Of a DNA stretch of 36,745 bases, positions 16,596 through 24,536 are shown one piece after another. The notes below the pieces were generated by a model. It was given only the letters and a program-made list of their open reading frames with translations. It made no database searches and was not told where the DNA came from. The position numbers were made by a program, and so were the translations under genes. Source of the stretch: Candidatus Poribacteria bacterium (GTDB lineage: Bacteria > Poribacteria > WGA-4E > WGA-3G); assembly GCA_022827885.1 (NCBI GenBank), contig JAJEIP010000124.1, forward strand, positions 1-36,745. Reading direction: 5' to 3'. Within the stretch, counting starts at the first letter, position 1. Each line of letters starts with the position of its first letter.

Positions 16596-18238
16596 CGTCT
16601 GCTGTGGGGATCTGGAATGTTTGAAGGCGGTTCTTGCATCACAGGAATGATGTAACTCCGAACCGTCAAACCTTCTACCGTTTCCGTCTCTACTCGCGGT
16701 TCCGGGTCCTGTCGATGGTCAAAGACAACGTAGTATCCTTCTGTTACTCCTTCAGAGCTGAGATAGGCTGCGAGTTGCTTTTTGCCTGCCTGATAACGAT
16801 TGTCGCCTCTCCAAATTTTCGTTTCTACGATATATTTCTGCCGGTTATGGATGATAATGATGTCCATCCGACCGCGGCCGGTTGGCACCTCAATGTGCAT
16901 GAAACCATCGATAAGTTTAACAAACTGGTCAAGATAGGCGAGCAGCAGATGTCTACCAACCGATTCTTGGGGTGTATCGGGGACTTGTAAAATTTGGAAC
17001 CCGACACGGACAATGAAATCTCGAAAGTTGTCAAGCAACGCTGCCATATCAAGCTGTCCGGTCGGGGTAATATACTTGAGAAAGTCTTCACTACTCCCAC
17101 CGGAAAGGTACTCATGCTCCAACCCATTCACTGTCGGTTTAAAGGTTCTCATGATACGATACAGATAGATCGGGTTGAGAATTTCACACATACCATCAGT
17201 AGCTCTCCTGATGACCCCATACATGGCGAGTTCACTGATAATGTCATCGTCCATATTGAAGTCCACACCTTCATCACGTGCCATAATGCGCATCAGAACG
17301 CTTTCAAAGCGTGGGTTTCTGCGGATATTAGTGGTTAGATGCTCAATGTTAGTATTCTGCCCATGAAGGAGCTCCGTGTGTGCCTCTGAAAAGTGTGCCA
17401 TGGTAATCGGCTCGGTTTTTGGAACTTCCAATTCTTCTGTGAGAATCTGTGCGAATCGGTTGACAAGCACAGGTTGCCCGGCAGTCTGTTTATGAATAGA
17501 TACGATAACTTCAGGAACAAAAGGTTGTCCGACCTCTTCAGTATATTGCCCAAGCAGTTCCTGCACCTGTTCAAGGGTGAAGTTGGGTAGCTGAAACTCA
17601 TCTTGGATATTGAACGGAGAGATAGACCGGTCATAGTTGAGCTGCGCAATACTTTTAACTCCGATGATACCGACGCTGTGCGGACACCGGGGCTTCCCAG
17701 CAATGTAGATGTGACGGAGGGTATGAAGAAAATCGCTCAGAGCAGCGGGGGGGATGCCATCAAACTCGTCAATGACTAAGACGAATTTCTGAGGCGTTAG
17801 AAAACGCGCGAGGTTTCTAAAAAACCGCCGCATTGCGTGATGGTCGGTTAGTTTTGTGTCCGCTAAAAATTGGATTAAAGCTTCAGATGGGGAGCCGCCG
17901 CGTCGCTGAAACAAACTCTCAATTTCTTCGCATATATCTTGGTAAAGGTTGGCATAAAAATCAGCAACAGCGGTGTTTTTGTACACATCAAAATTCAGTT
18001 GAATAGGGAAGTAGGTGAACTTTGAAGCGGATTCGGCTTGAGCGGTAGCAGCGTTACCGACCGCGAGCGTTTCCAACGCAGCCTGAAAGAAGGTAGTTTT
18101 GCCTGTTTGGCGCGGTGCAAACAAGACAACATATTTACCTTCTTCAACGCGTTCGATGAAATCGGCGATCTCCTCGGTCCGCGCAACAATGTAATGCTCT
18201 TGAGGATTGACGGGACCTTGTGTTCCAAAACGTCTCAT
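16592..18238 (-). CDS. AAA-like ATPase with C-terminal PD-(D/E)XK nuclease-like domain
   Basis: 548 aa; ATG with AAGGAGAG 4-5 nt upstream. N-terminal ATPase of the AAA-like type used by many bacterial 'ATP-binding proteins': Walker A APRQTGKTT (41-49), Walker B KFVLVIDEFDGIP (about 151-163), followed by a winged-helix-like segment with predicted HFSEAHTELL. The C-terminus (GRGRMDIIIIHNRQKYIVET then KIW) matches a PD-(D/E)XK core: Asp in RMDIII, Glu-x-Lys in VETKIW. The last residues QEPPSNIPDPHSRR are unstructured. It overlaps the RecQ gene tail to tail by 4 nt, so the two transcripts are convergent and may interfere. Likely role: nucleic-acid-directed NTPase-nuclease; the target is unknown. 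Confidence 0.8.
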   Translation of the reverse strand: MRRFGTQGPVNPQEHYIVARTEEIADFIERVEEGKYVVLFAPRQTGKTTFFQAALETLAVGNAATAQAESASKFTYFPIQLNFDVYKNTAVADFYANLYQDICEEIESLFQRRGGSPSEALIQFLADTKLTDHHAMRRFFRNLARFLTPQKFVLVIDEFDGIPPAALSDFLHTLRHIYIAGKPRCPHSVGIIGVKSIAQLNYDRSISPFNIQDEFQLPNFTLEQVQELLGQYTEEVGQPFVPEVIVSIHKQTAGQPVLVNRFAQILTEELEVPKTEPITMAHFSEAHTELLHGQNTNIEHLTTNIRRNPRFESVLMRIMARDEGVDFNMDDDIISELAMYGVIRRATDGMCEILNPIYLYRIMRTFKPTVNGLEHEYLSGGSSEDFLKYITPTGQLDMAALLDNFRDFIVRVGFQILQVPDTPQESVGRHLLLAYLDQFVKLIDGFMHIEVPTGRGRMDIIIIHNRQKYIVETKIWRGDNRYQAGKKQLAAYLSSEGVTEGYYVVFDHRQDPEPRVETETVEGLTVRSYIIPVMQEPPSNIPDPHSRR

Positions 18239-18354
18239 TTTCTCTCCTTTTCGCTAAATCCCTGGTACTTGATTGTATCACATCAGGTCGATGCGGTCAA
18301 CGCTAAATATCCACAATTCAATAAATAGGCGGATTCTTCTATGTTGCAAAATTA

Positions 18355-18382
18355 TGCACCCTATTCAGCCGAAAATTGTGTC
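18355..18382 (+). promoter_or_regulatory. ECF-type promoter motif, copy A
   Basis: TGCACC (18355-18360), 17 nt, GTGTC (18378-18382), then TTTAA; preceded by AAATTA. It lies 72 nt upstream of the first PD40 gene. One of six copies in the window with the same spacing. Confidence 0.7.
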
Positions 18383-18454
18383 TTTAACTTATGAGAGGTC
18401 TTACGTATTACGTTTATTGTTCAAATTATAAGATGATCTTAGGAGAGAAGCCTT

Positions 18455-19474
18455 ATGAGAACGATGAGATTGTTAGTCTTTTTCCTACTTAAGGTGTTGT
18501 TGGTCCTGAATACAAATGTTTATTCAGTTTTCGCAAAAGCACCAACAACCCCTAAAATCCTGTTTACCTCTACACGCGACGGAAACAGAGAAATATACAC
18601 CATGAACCCTGATGGCAGCGAACAGGTGAGACTCACACAACATCCTGGAAATGATCTGCAAGCCGTCTGGTCACCTACAGGCGAAAAGATTCTTCTCATC
18701 TCCGATCGCGGGGGCGAGCGAGACCTTTACCTGATGGACCCAGATGGAAAAAACGTTCGACGCGTCTTCAAGAGAAAAACGAAAATTTATAGAACCAACC
18801 CAACATGGTCGCCAGATGGCAAACACATCGCTTATGTGAACGCGAAGGTGGGTAATCTTAATGCTGATATACACATTGCGCGCCTTGGGGAACAAGAGGA
18901 TGAACATATTGCGGAAGGCTGGTATCCCGCATGGTCGCCCGATGGCACTGAAATTGCCTACTCTGTAGACCAGCCATTCGCGTCTCAACTAACATTTATC
19001 AACGTCCAGACACGAGCGCAGGCACAACCGCTACCCATAAAAGCACTGATTTGGCAATACTATCCTTCTTGGTCTGCTGTGGGAGATAGACTTGCCTTTA
19101 CTGGGAACAAGCATCCGCTACCCCCCATCTTGGATGCGGATCTTCATAACGCATGGAAGAAGAAACAGACGATCTACATCGTCAATCGAGACGGCTCCGG
19201 TCTCAAACAACTCGTTAAAGAAGCAGGTCCCTATGCCCAGTATCCAGCGTTATCGCCGGATGGAGAAGATGTCCTTTATACACAGGAAATTAAGGGGCGG
19301 CTCCAAATCTTCAAACTTAATCTAAACAGCGGGATTCGGACGCAGCTGACGCATCTTGGGGGTATCCGTCAAGCGAATGCTGGCGGGGATTGGTTTGATC
19401 CCGAGTATGCGTTGCCAGTCTCACCACAACCCCAGTTGCTCACAACAACATGGGGGGAAGTGAAAAAGAAATAA
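18455..19474 (+). CDS. TolB-like PD40 beta-propeller secreted protein with C-terminal WG tag
   Basis: 339 aa; start has GGAGAG 9-10 nt upstream. An N-terminal signal sequence (LLVFFLLKVLLVLNTNVYSV, cleavage near VFA/KA) precedes PD40/WD40-like blades: STRDGNREIYTMNPDGS, WSPTGEKILLISDRGG, LYLMDPDG, WSPDGKHIAYVN, WSPDGTEIAYS, LSPDGEDVLYT. The W-S-P-D-G repeats are those of the TolB propeller family, which bind peptides or envelope partners in the periplasm. It ends QPQLLTTTWGEVKKK, the shared tag. An ECF-type promoter motif lies 72 nt upstream. Paralogue of the next gene (same N-terminal and C-terminal design). Confidence 0.85.
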   Translation: MRTMRLLVFFLLKVLLVLNTNVYSVFAKAPTTPKILFTSTRDGNREIYTMNPDGSEQVRLTQHPGNDLQAVWSPTGEKILLISDRGGERDLYLMDPDGKNVRRVFKRKTKIYRTNPTWSPDGKHIAYVNAKVGNLNADIHIARLGEQEDEHIAEGWYPAWSPDGTEIAYSVDQPFASQLTFINVQTRAQAQPLPIKALIWQYYPSWSAVGDRLAFTGNKHPLPPILDADLHNAWKKKQTIYIVNRDGSGLKQLVKEAGPYAQYPALSPDGEDVLYTQEIKGRLQIFKLNLNSGIRTQLTHLGGIRQANAGGDWFDPEYALPVSPQPQLLTTTWGEVKKK

Positions 19475-19650
19475 CGTTTCAGATTTAATCACCTTGAAAG
19501 TACTTTAGCAGTGATGTTATTCCAATATTCTATTTCTGCTGAAGTTATATTTGTTTTCTCGTATTCCAACGGAATGAAGTGCGTAGTTCTAATGTATTCA
19601 TAATCTACTATAGTTTTTAAGTGAATATTTCTAATTTTGAGGAAATTCTC

Positions 19651-20616
19651 ATGGCTTTTCGGCTACTACTTTTTACTTGCAGTTTGGTGTTGTGCTGGCT
19701 TTGCCCTGTTTGGGCAGAAGCCCCGAAAACCGCTAAAATCGCGTTTTGGGCAGACCGTGAAGGGACTCGTGATATTTATCTCATGAATCCAGATGGGAGT
19801 CAACAGACGAAAATAACACATCACCGTGCACAGAACATCACGCCTATTTGGTTCCCAACAGGTGAACAGATCCTCTTCACCTCTGATCGAGATGGCGTTT
19901 GGGATCTATACCTCATGGATCCAGATGGAACAAATGTGCAACGCGTCTTTGAGAAAGAAGCACCCAGAGCGGAACCCGCATTGTCTCCCGATGGTAAACA
20001 GATCGCTTACTCGCGCATCATAAACGATGAACGAGTCCTCCACATTGCCACACTCGGTGAAGAGGATGAGGAACGCCTCGCAATAGGGGGACCTCCGACG
20101 TGGTCGCCAGACGGAACGGAAATCGCATTCGTTACTGGCTGGGAAACGGAAAAGATGCAGATAAGTATCTTCAACCTACGTACTGGCAAACAGAAGACCC
20201 TGTTTCCACCCAAGGCAACACCCTCATGGCTACCTACCGTGAAATGGTCCCCAAGAGGAGACAAGATCGCTTTTTCTTGGCTTAACCAAGTTCCCCTTAA
20301 GGATTTCATTGAGAGAGAGACAATTTATACAGTAAAACGCGATGGAACAGGCATCACCCAGATTATTGATGAAGCGGGTCCAAAAGCAACCTCGGTGGCT
20401 TGGTCTCCCAGTGGCGACGCACTGCTCTATAGACAGGCTGATGAAAACAAGAATTTTCAAATTTTCAAAGTCAATTTAAGGGATGGGCAGTCCGAACAAC
20501 TAACGCATGTTGGATGGAATCATCTTGGGGATTGGTTTGATCCGGCGTATGCGTTGCCCGTTTCACCACAACCCCAGTTGCTCACGACAATATGGGGAAA
20601 ACTGAAACGAGAATAG
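19651..20616 (+). CDS. TolB-like PD40 beta-propeller secreted protein, paralogue
   Basis: 321 aa from ATG 19651, chosen over an in-frame GTG 30 nt upstream because GAGG lies 8 nt before it and the signal peptide starts there (MAFRLLLFTCSLVLCWLCPV, cleavage at WAEA). PD40 blades: ADREGTRDIYLMNPDGS, TSDRDGVWDLYLMDPDG, LSPDGKQIAYS, WSPDGTEIAFV, WSPRGDKIAFS, WSPSGDALLYR. It ends SPQPQLLTTIWGKLKRE, the shared C-terminal tag. Followed after 26 nt by a MacB-type permease gene, which suggests cotranscription. The upstream 176-nt gap has no copy of the ECF-type motif, so this gene may depend on readthrough or its own promoter. Confidence 0.85.
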   Translation: MAFRLLLFTCSLVLCWLCPVWAEAPKTAKIAFWADREGTRDIYLMNPDGSQQTKITHHRAQNITPIWFPTGEQILFTSDRDGVWDLYLMDPDGTNVQRVFEKEAPRAEPALSPDGKQIAYSRIINDERVLHIATLGEEDEERLAIGGPPTWSPDGTEIAFVTGWETEKMQISIFNLRTGKQKTLFPPKATPSWLPTVKWSPRGDKIAFSWLNQVPLKDFIERETIYTVKRDGTGITQIIDEAGPKATSVAWSPSGDALLYRQADENKNFQIFKVNLRDGQSEQLTHVGWNHLGDWFDPAYALPVSPQPQLLTTIWGKLKRE

Positions 20617-20642
20617 GTTTTCATATAATATGGAGGAGTGAA

Positions 20643-21943
20643 ATGCGCACAGTTGAGGCGATATCAATTAGTATTGCTGCACTTCGTTCAAATAAACTGC
20701 GCTCTCTGCTGACGATGTTGGGGATTATTATCGGTGTTGCTTCAGTACTGGCGATGATAGCGATTGGTGATGGTGCCAAGGAGATAGTCCAGCAAGATAT
20801 ACAGAAACTCGGCGGTGCGAATCAGTTTACTATGTATCGGTTGCGGTTCAAACGTATAAATAACCGCTGGGTCCGTAACCGCAGCAGCGAATACCTGAAA
20901 TATGAAGACGTGTTGGCAATGGAAGCGGAATGTCCTTCCCTCAAGGCGGTCGCGCCGCAACTCTGGAACTGGTCAGGGGTACTCATCCAGGCAGGGGCGG
21001 CGCTGAAACCCGTGCGGGTTGGAACGGCGTAGACGCTCACTATAAAACTGCAATGGAGTGGAACCTTAAAGAGGGACGTTTTATCACAGATGAAGATGTA
21101 GAGAATGGAGCGAAAATCTGCGTATTGGGAAATGAGATTGCTACTGCCTTATTCGGTAATAAATCGCCCTTGGGACAAGAAATTAAAATCGCACGACACA
21201 GTGAGTATTACAATTGGAAACACCGAAAAAAAGGAGTGCGATTCACAGAACGATTTAAAGTCGTCGGGGTCCTCATGCCGAGAGGTAGAAGTCTTCGATT
21301 CGGTTGGAGTTTCGACAACCTGGCCTTTATTCCTATATCAACCGTTCAAGAACGCTTCACCGGCAATAACCATATTGAGTATATCTCGGTCCATACGCAT
21401 ACCATCGAGGATATTCCTCAGGCAATTGAAGAGGTGAAAACAGTCATTAGAAAGAGACACAAAAACCAAGACGATTTCATCGCGTTTTTTGAGATGCGAA
21501 AAGGTATGGCACAGTTAGAGAAAATTAGTAAAGTCATAAAGATAACCTTAGGCAGCATTGCTGGATTCTCGCTACTTGTCGGTGGCATCGGGATTATGAA
21601 CATGATGCTTGTTGCTGCCAACGAGCGCACCCGTGAAATCGGATTACGAAAAGCACTCGGTGCTAAACCTCTTGATATCCTACTCCAGTTTTTAATAGAA
21701 GCGGTGATAATATGTAGCGTAGGCGGCGGAATCGGTATTGGATTAGGCATCTTTGCCGGTGAAAGCATGGCAATACTTGCCGTCAAAATTGTCAAAATTG
21801 TCCCTGAATGGCCCGCCGTTATATCCTTACAATGGGTGCTGATTTCAGTATCATTCTCAGTGGTAATCGGTATTTCGTTTGGGCTGTATCCCGCGATAAA
21901 AGCATCATCGCTCCCCCCTATTGAAGCACTCCGCGCAGAATAG
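20643..21943 (+). pseudogene. MacB-type ABC transporter permease, frameshifted
   Basis: Start ATG 20643 with GGAGGAG 4-5 nt upstream. The first part (MRTVEAISISIAALRSNKLR, SLLTMLGIIIGVASVLAMIA) is the N-terminal membrane helix plus start of the periplasmic domain of MacB/FtsX-type permeases. It stops at TAG 21030-21032. The next frame carries the rest: DAHYKTAMEWNLKEGRF, periplasmic core, then three membrane helices ending with GIGIMNMMLVAANERTREIG, LRKALGA and LYPAIKASSLPPIEALRAE. Restoring one base near 21025-21030 gives a normal-length protein of about 433 aa. No MacB ATPase gene is next to it. Either a real one-base deletion or a sequence error. Confidence 0.75.
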
Positions 21944-22008
21944 TCGGATCTACAGACATCTTCGTCTACCCTCCATGCCTTTTATTTCAACCTAAATGAG
22001 GTGGGTTT

Positions 22009-22236
22009 TCACGGCATAAACGCCGTAAGCTCTCCAGATTCGTTTGAGTTTAGGTCCATCCCTTTTAACAAGTAATACCATTCTCGTTTATTTGGATTCC
22101 ATTGAAAGCCTAACAACTTCAATTTGCCTCTCACATAATACGTGTTCCCTTTTACGCTAAGGTATTCATCTGTTCTCTCAACGCGAATGTTATTGTTGAG
22201 ACTTTCGACCTGTTTAATCAGTGAATCAATACTCAT
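22009..22236 (-). CDS. Small hypothetical protein (75 aa)
   Basis: Start ATG 22236 with GGGAGG 7-8 nt upstream; a longer in-frame start has no support. The sequence MSIDSLIKQVESLNNNIRVE... ends with KLKLLGFQWNPNKREWYYLL, a strand-turn-strand pattern (GF-x-WN...K-x-WY) found in many small uncharacterised or phage-type proteins that bind nucleic acid or act as accessory domains. No function assigned. An ECF-type promoter motif on the same strand lies 185 nt upstream. Confidence 0.6.
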   Translation of the reverse strand: MSIDSLIKQVESLNNNIRVERTDEYLSVKGNTYYVRGKLKLLGFQWNPNKREWYYLLKGMDLNSNESGELTAFMP

Positions 22237-22420
22237 CGCTACTGCCTCCCTTCTGAGTCGTAACCCTGTTCGTGTTTTCTCTGAATATAGAACGAACTTA
22301 CCCGTTACCTTCCATAGACAGCAGTGATACATCTTACTCACATTGACGCATCGGACATAGTGCCCGTCTGCTCACGCTGTTCTATTTCTTATGTCAGATT
22401 GCGTCCCTTTATTATTTAAG

Positions 22421-22448
22421 GACACAATTTTGGGTTACTGAAGGTGCA
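22421..22448 (-). promoter_or_regulatory. ECF-type promoter motif, copy B
   Basis: Minus strand: TGCACC (22448-22443), 17 nt, GTGTC (22425-22421), then CTTAAATAA. It points toward the 75-aa gene. Distance to its start is about 185 nt, longer than for the other copies, so the target is less certain. Confidence 0.5.
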
Positions 22449-22516
22449 GTTTGATACTTTAATTTTTATCTGCACTTCTAAAGTAGAACCTTTGCCTTCC
22501 AGTAAAGATCAATTCG

Positions 22517-22692
22517 GCGTGTTACGTTCGCATATTTTCGCCAAATTATGTCCATTTTTTTCAGCAGGTTATGCCTTTTTTACCAACAAATTATGCATTG
22601 CACCTTGATAACCTGTGGCTTTCATACCGAAATATGTGCGGGCTTGGTGTGATTTTATGCGTGTTATGTTCGCATATTTTTTTCAAATTATG
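22517..22692. repeat. Near-identical 34-bp direct repeat, 142-bp period
   Basis: GCGTGTTACGTTCGCATATT... at 22517-22550 and the same with ATG for ACG at 22659-22692. Both end CAAATTATG, and the second runs directly into ECF-type motif C. Between them are further AAATTATG / GGTTATG half-sites (22565, 22583). This looks like a duplicated promoter-proximal region. The 426-nt gap 22342-22767 contains no gene besides these elements. Confidence 0.7.
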
Positions 22693-22718
22693 CACCCTCT
22701 GCTACAAAATGTGGTGTC
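22691..22718 (+). promoter_or_regulatory. ECF-type promoter motif, copy C
   Basis: TGCACC (22691-22696), 17 nt, GTGTC (22714-22718), then CTTAATTTT; preceded by CAAATTA. It is 49 nt upstream of the GTG at 22768 and rules out any further-upstream start for the glycosyltransferase. Confidence 0.75.
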
Positions 22719-22767
22719 CTTAATTTTGAGAGCTCAATTACAAACAACGAAAAGATTGGAGAAAAAA

Positions 22768-24513
22768 GTGTTTGATTTCCCAAGAATTTTACACCCGCTT
22801 TACCTCTTTGAAAAGGATGCTGTATTTTATGCTGCAGACCTTGAAAAAGCGAGTATTATCGAACTCTCCGCTGTAATGTTCGACATCTTGAAATTGGCGG
22901 AGGAGCAGACAAATGAAGAAATTGTCCAAGTCCTGAAAACCACTTATGCAGAGGACGAGATTTATGAGGCGTTTGAGAGATTCGCGGAATTTGAAAGGGA
23001 AGGATTACTATTCAATCGCGGTGAAAATCTCAGAGAAACTTTCGCTGTAGAAAGTAAACGGCGGAAGTTGCTTGTTGCAATACCGGGTATCAATGTTGAC
23101 TCGTATTTTGATATCGAAACGTTGTATGCGGGAACGAACATGGCACTGTCTTACATGTTTGAACATCTCACCAAATACGTAGATCTTCACTTTGCAGGCA
23201 ACCAGAATCGGAAGTTAGCAGATAACGTATATGAAGTTGATATCAGTGTGTCTGACTTCGGGAGACGCAGCCGAAGAATCAACGAAACCTATTTCGGTAT
23301 TCTAACCTTACATCGCGACCAGGAAACGTGGCTGCTACCACTTTACGAGCATATAGAACTCCCACCGATCTTAGTTCAGTGTCACGCCCCCCGTGGACAT
23401 GGTGGAAAAGCGATAAACTCTATATTGCGGCATTACGCAGCGATGCGAGATTTTGATGCTTTCACGGCTCCCTCGGATTATGTCCGGGAGTTCTATTCGG
23501 ATTATGTATGGGACTCGAGTTTCTTTAATACACTCCCTAACGGTGTAGATTCGGCGTTGTTCCGCCCGATGGATAAACAAAAAGCCAAGCAAGAGTTGGC
23601 TGAACAGGTTGGAGACGAACGTATTGTAACAACTCCAACTGTTGGCTACCTTTCACGGGTGCAGTCAGAAAAAGGAGCATCTATCTACTTAAAACTCGCT
23701 GAACTGAATCCGCATTTGTTGTTTTTGATTGCCGGTCCGAACCTCGGAAGGTATCAATCGAGGGAACTTCCTAATAATCTCGTCTATGCCGGATTCCATC
23801 CTCGTGAGAAGTTGCCACTGGTCTACAATGCGTTTGATGTCTACTGTTTCCTTTCAATGTCAGGTGAGGAAACCTTTGGATTGACGGTTCTCGAAGCGAT
23901 GGCGTGTGGTATTCCACCTATTGTTCCTAATTTTGATGGTGTGCCATCGGTTGTTGGAAATACCGGTCTGATTGCTGATGCCGAGAATTTTGAAGAAGAT
24001 ATAGCGACGGTTGTGAGTTACCCTTCACCCTTGGATTTCTCGGAGAAGATTAATGTGCTGCTGAATGATGACGAAATGCGACAGGAACTTTCTCGGAGGG
24101 CAAGGGAACGAGCAGTGTCGTTCACTTGGGACAAAACGGCGCGACGGATTATAAAGTGCTTTGAGAGACTCCACGAAAAGAGACGGCTCGTCAGTCCAAA
24201 TAGACTTTTAAATATGTTTGTACCGATACCGTCAGAAGCATCTCACGGTTTAGAGAGGGAAGGCTTAACACATCAAGACAGTGAGTGGTTGAAATACAAA
24301 TCGATTGTATTGGGGATGGATCAACATTATGAGCGTTGTCTAATAAGGGATGCAGCGTATTCCATGCACCTTGAGGATGGTCTTGCGCTAAGCATTTTGA
24401 AGAATCATACCGTGAGGGAAGCTGAGGCAGTCCTTGCTGCGGTGGTTGAGGATGAGGAACGAGCAAAGGCAACACTTAAAAGGGTTCACGGCTTAATACA
24501 GGCGACTGCCTAA
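22768..24513 (+). CDS. Glycosyltransferase family 4 with N-terminal PqqD-like (RRE-like) domain
   Basis: 581 aa from GTG 22768 (TTGGAG 6-7 nt upstream); longer open frames overlap promoter motif C. Residues 1 to about 85 (FDFPRILHPLYLFEKDAVFY, IIELSAVMFDILKLAEEQTN, EEIVQVLKTTYAEDEIYEAF, then REGLLF) have the winged-helix pattern of PqqD-like RiPP recognition elements, which bind leader peptides. Then a GT-B fold: PTVGYLSRVQSEKGASIYLK donor-domain start, LLFLIAGPNLG, and the E-x7-E signature EETFGLTVLEAMACG (about 366-378), giving a retaining GT4-type enzyme. A helical C-terminal region of about 100 aa follows. Probably cytosolic; transfers a sugar from a nucleotide donor to a peptide bound through the RRE (inference). 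First gene of an operon. Confidence 0.8.
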   Translation: MFDFPRILHPLYLFEKDAVFYAADLEKASIIELSAVMFDILKLAEEQTNEEIVQVLKTTYAEDEIYEAFERFAEFEREGLLFNRGENLRETFAVESKRRKLLVAIPGINVDSYFDIETLYAGTNMALSYMFEHLTKYVDLHFAGNQNRKLADNVYEVDISVSDFGRRSRRINETYFGILTLHRDQETWLLPLYEHIELPPILVQCHAPRGHGGKAINSILRHYAAMRDFDAFTAPSDYVREFYSDYVWDSSFFNTLPNGVDSALFRPMDKQKAKQELAEQVGDERIVTTPTVGYLSRVQSEKGASIYLKLAELNPHLLFLIAGPNLGRYQSRELPNNLVYAGFHPREKLPLVYNAFDVYCFLSMSGEETFGLTVLEAMACGIPPIVPNFDGVPSVVGNTGLIADAENFEEDIATVVSYPSPLDFSEKINVLLNDDEMRQELSRRARERAVSFTWDKTARRIIKCFERLHEKRRLVSPNRLLNMFVPIPSEASHGLEREGLTHQDSEWLKYKSIVLGMDQHYERCLIRDAAYSMHLEDGLALSILKNHTVREAEAVLAAVVEDEERAKATLKRVHGLIQATA

Positions 24514-24536
24514 CATAAAAGGAGGATAAAGAATCA

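Noticed and set aside
19475-19650. Small RNA or gene between the PD40 paralogues
   Set aside because: The 176-nt gap has no stable hairpin with T-run, no ORF with ribosome site and no promoter with both elements.
22615-22767. N-terminal extension of the first RRE-glycosyltransferase
   Set aside because: The extra 51 codons overlap the 142-bp-period repeat and the ECF-type promoter motif; a GTG with ribosome site follows the promoter, and the PqqD-like domain begins right there.
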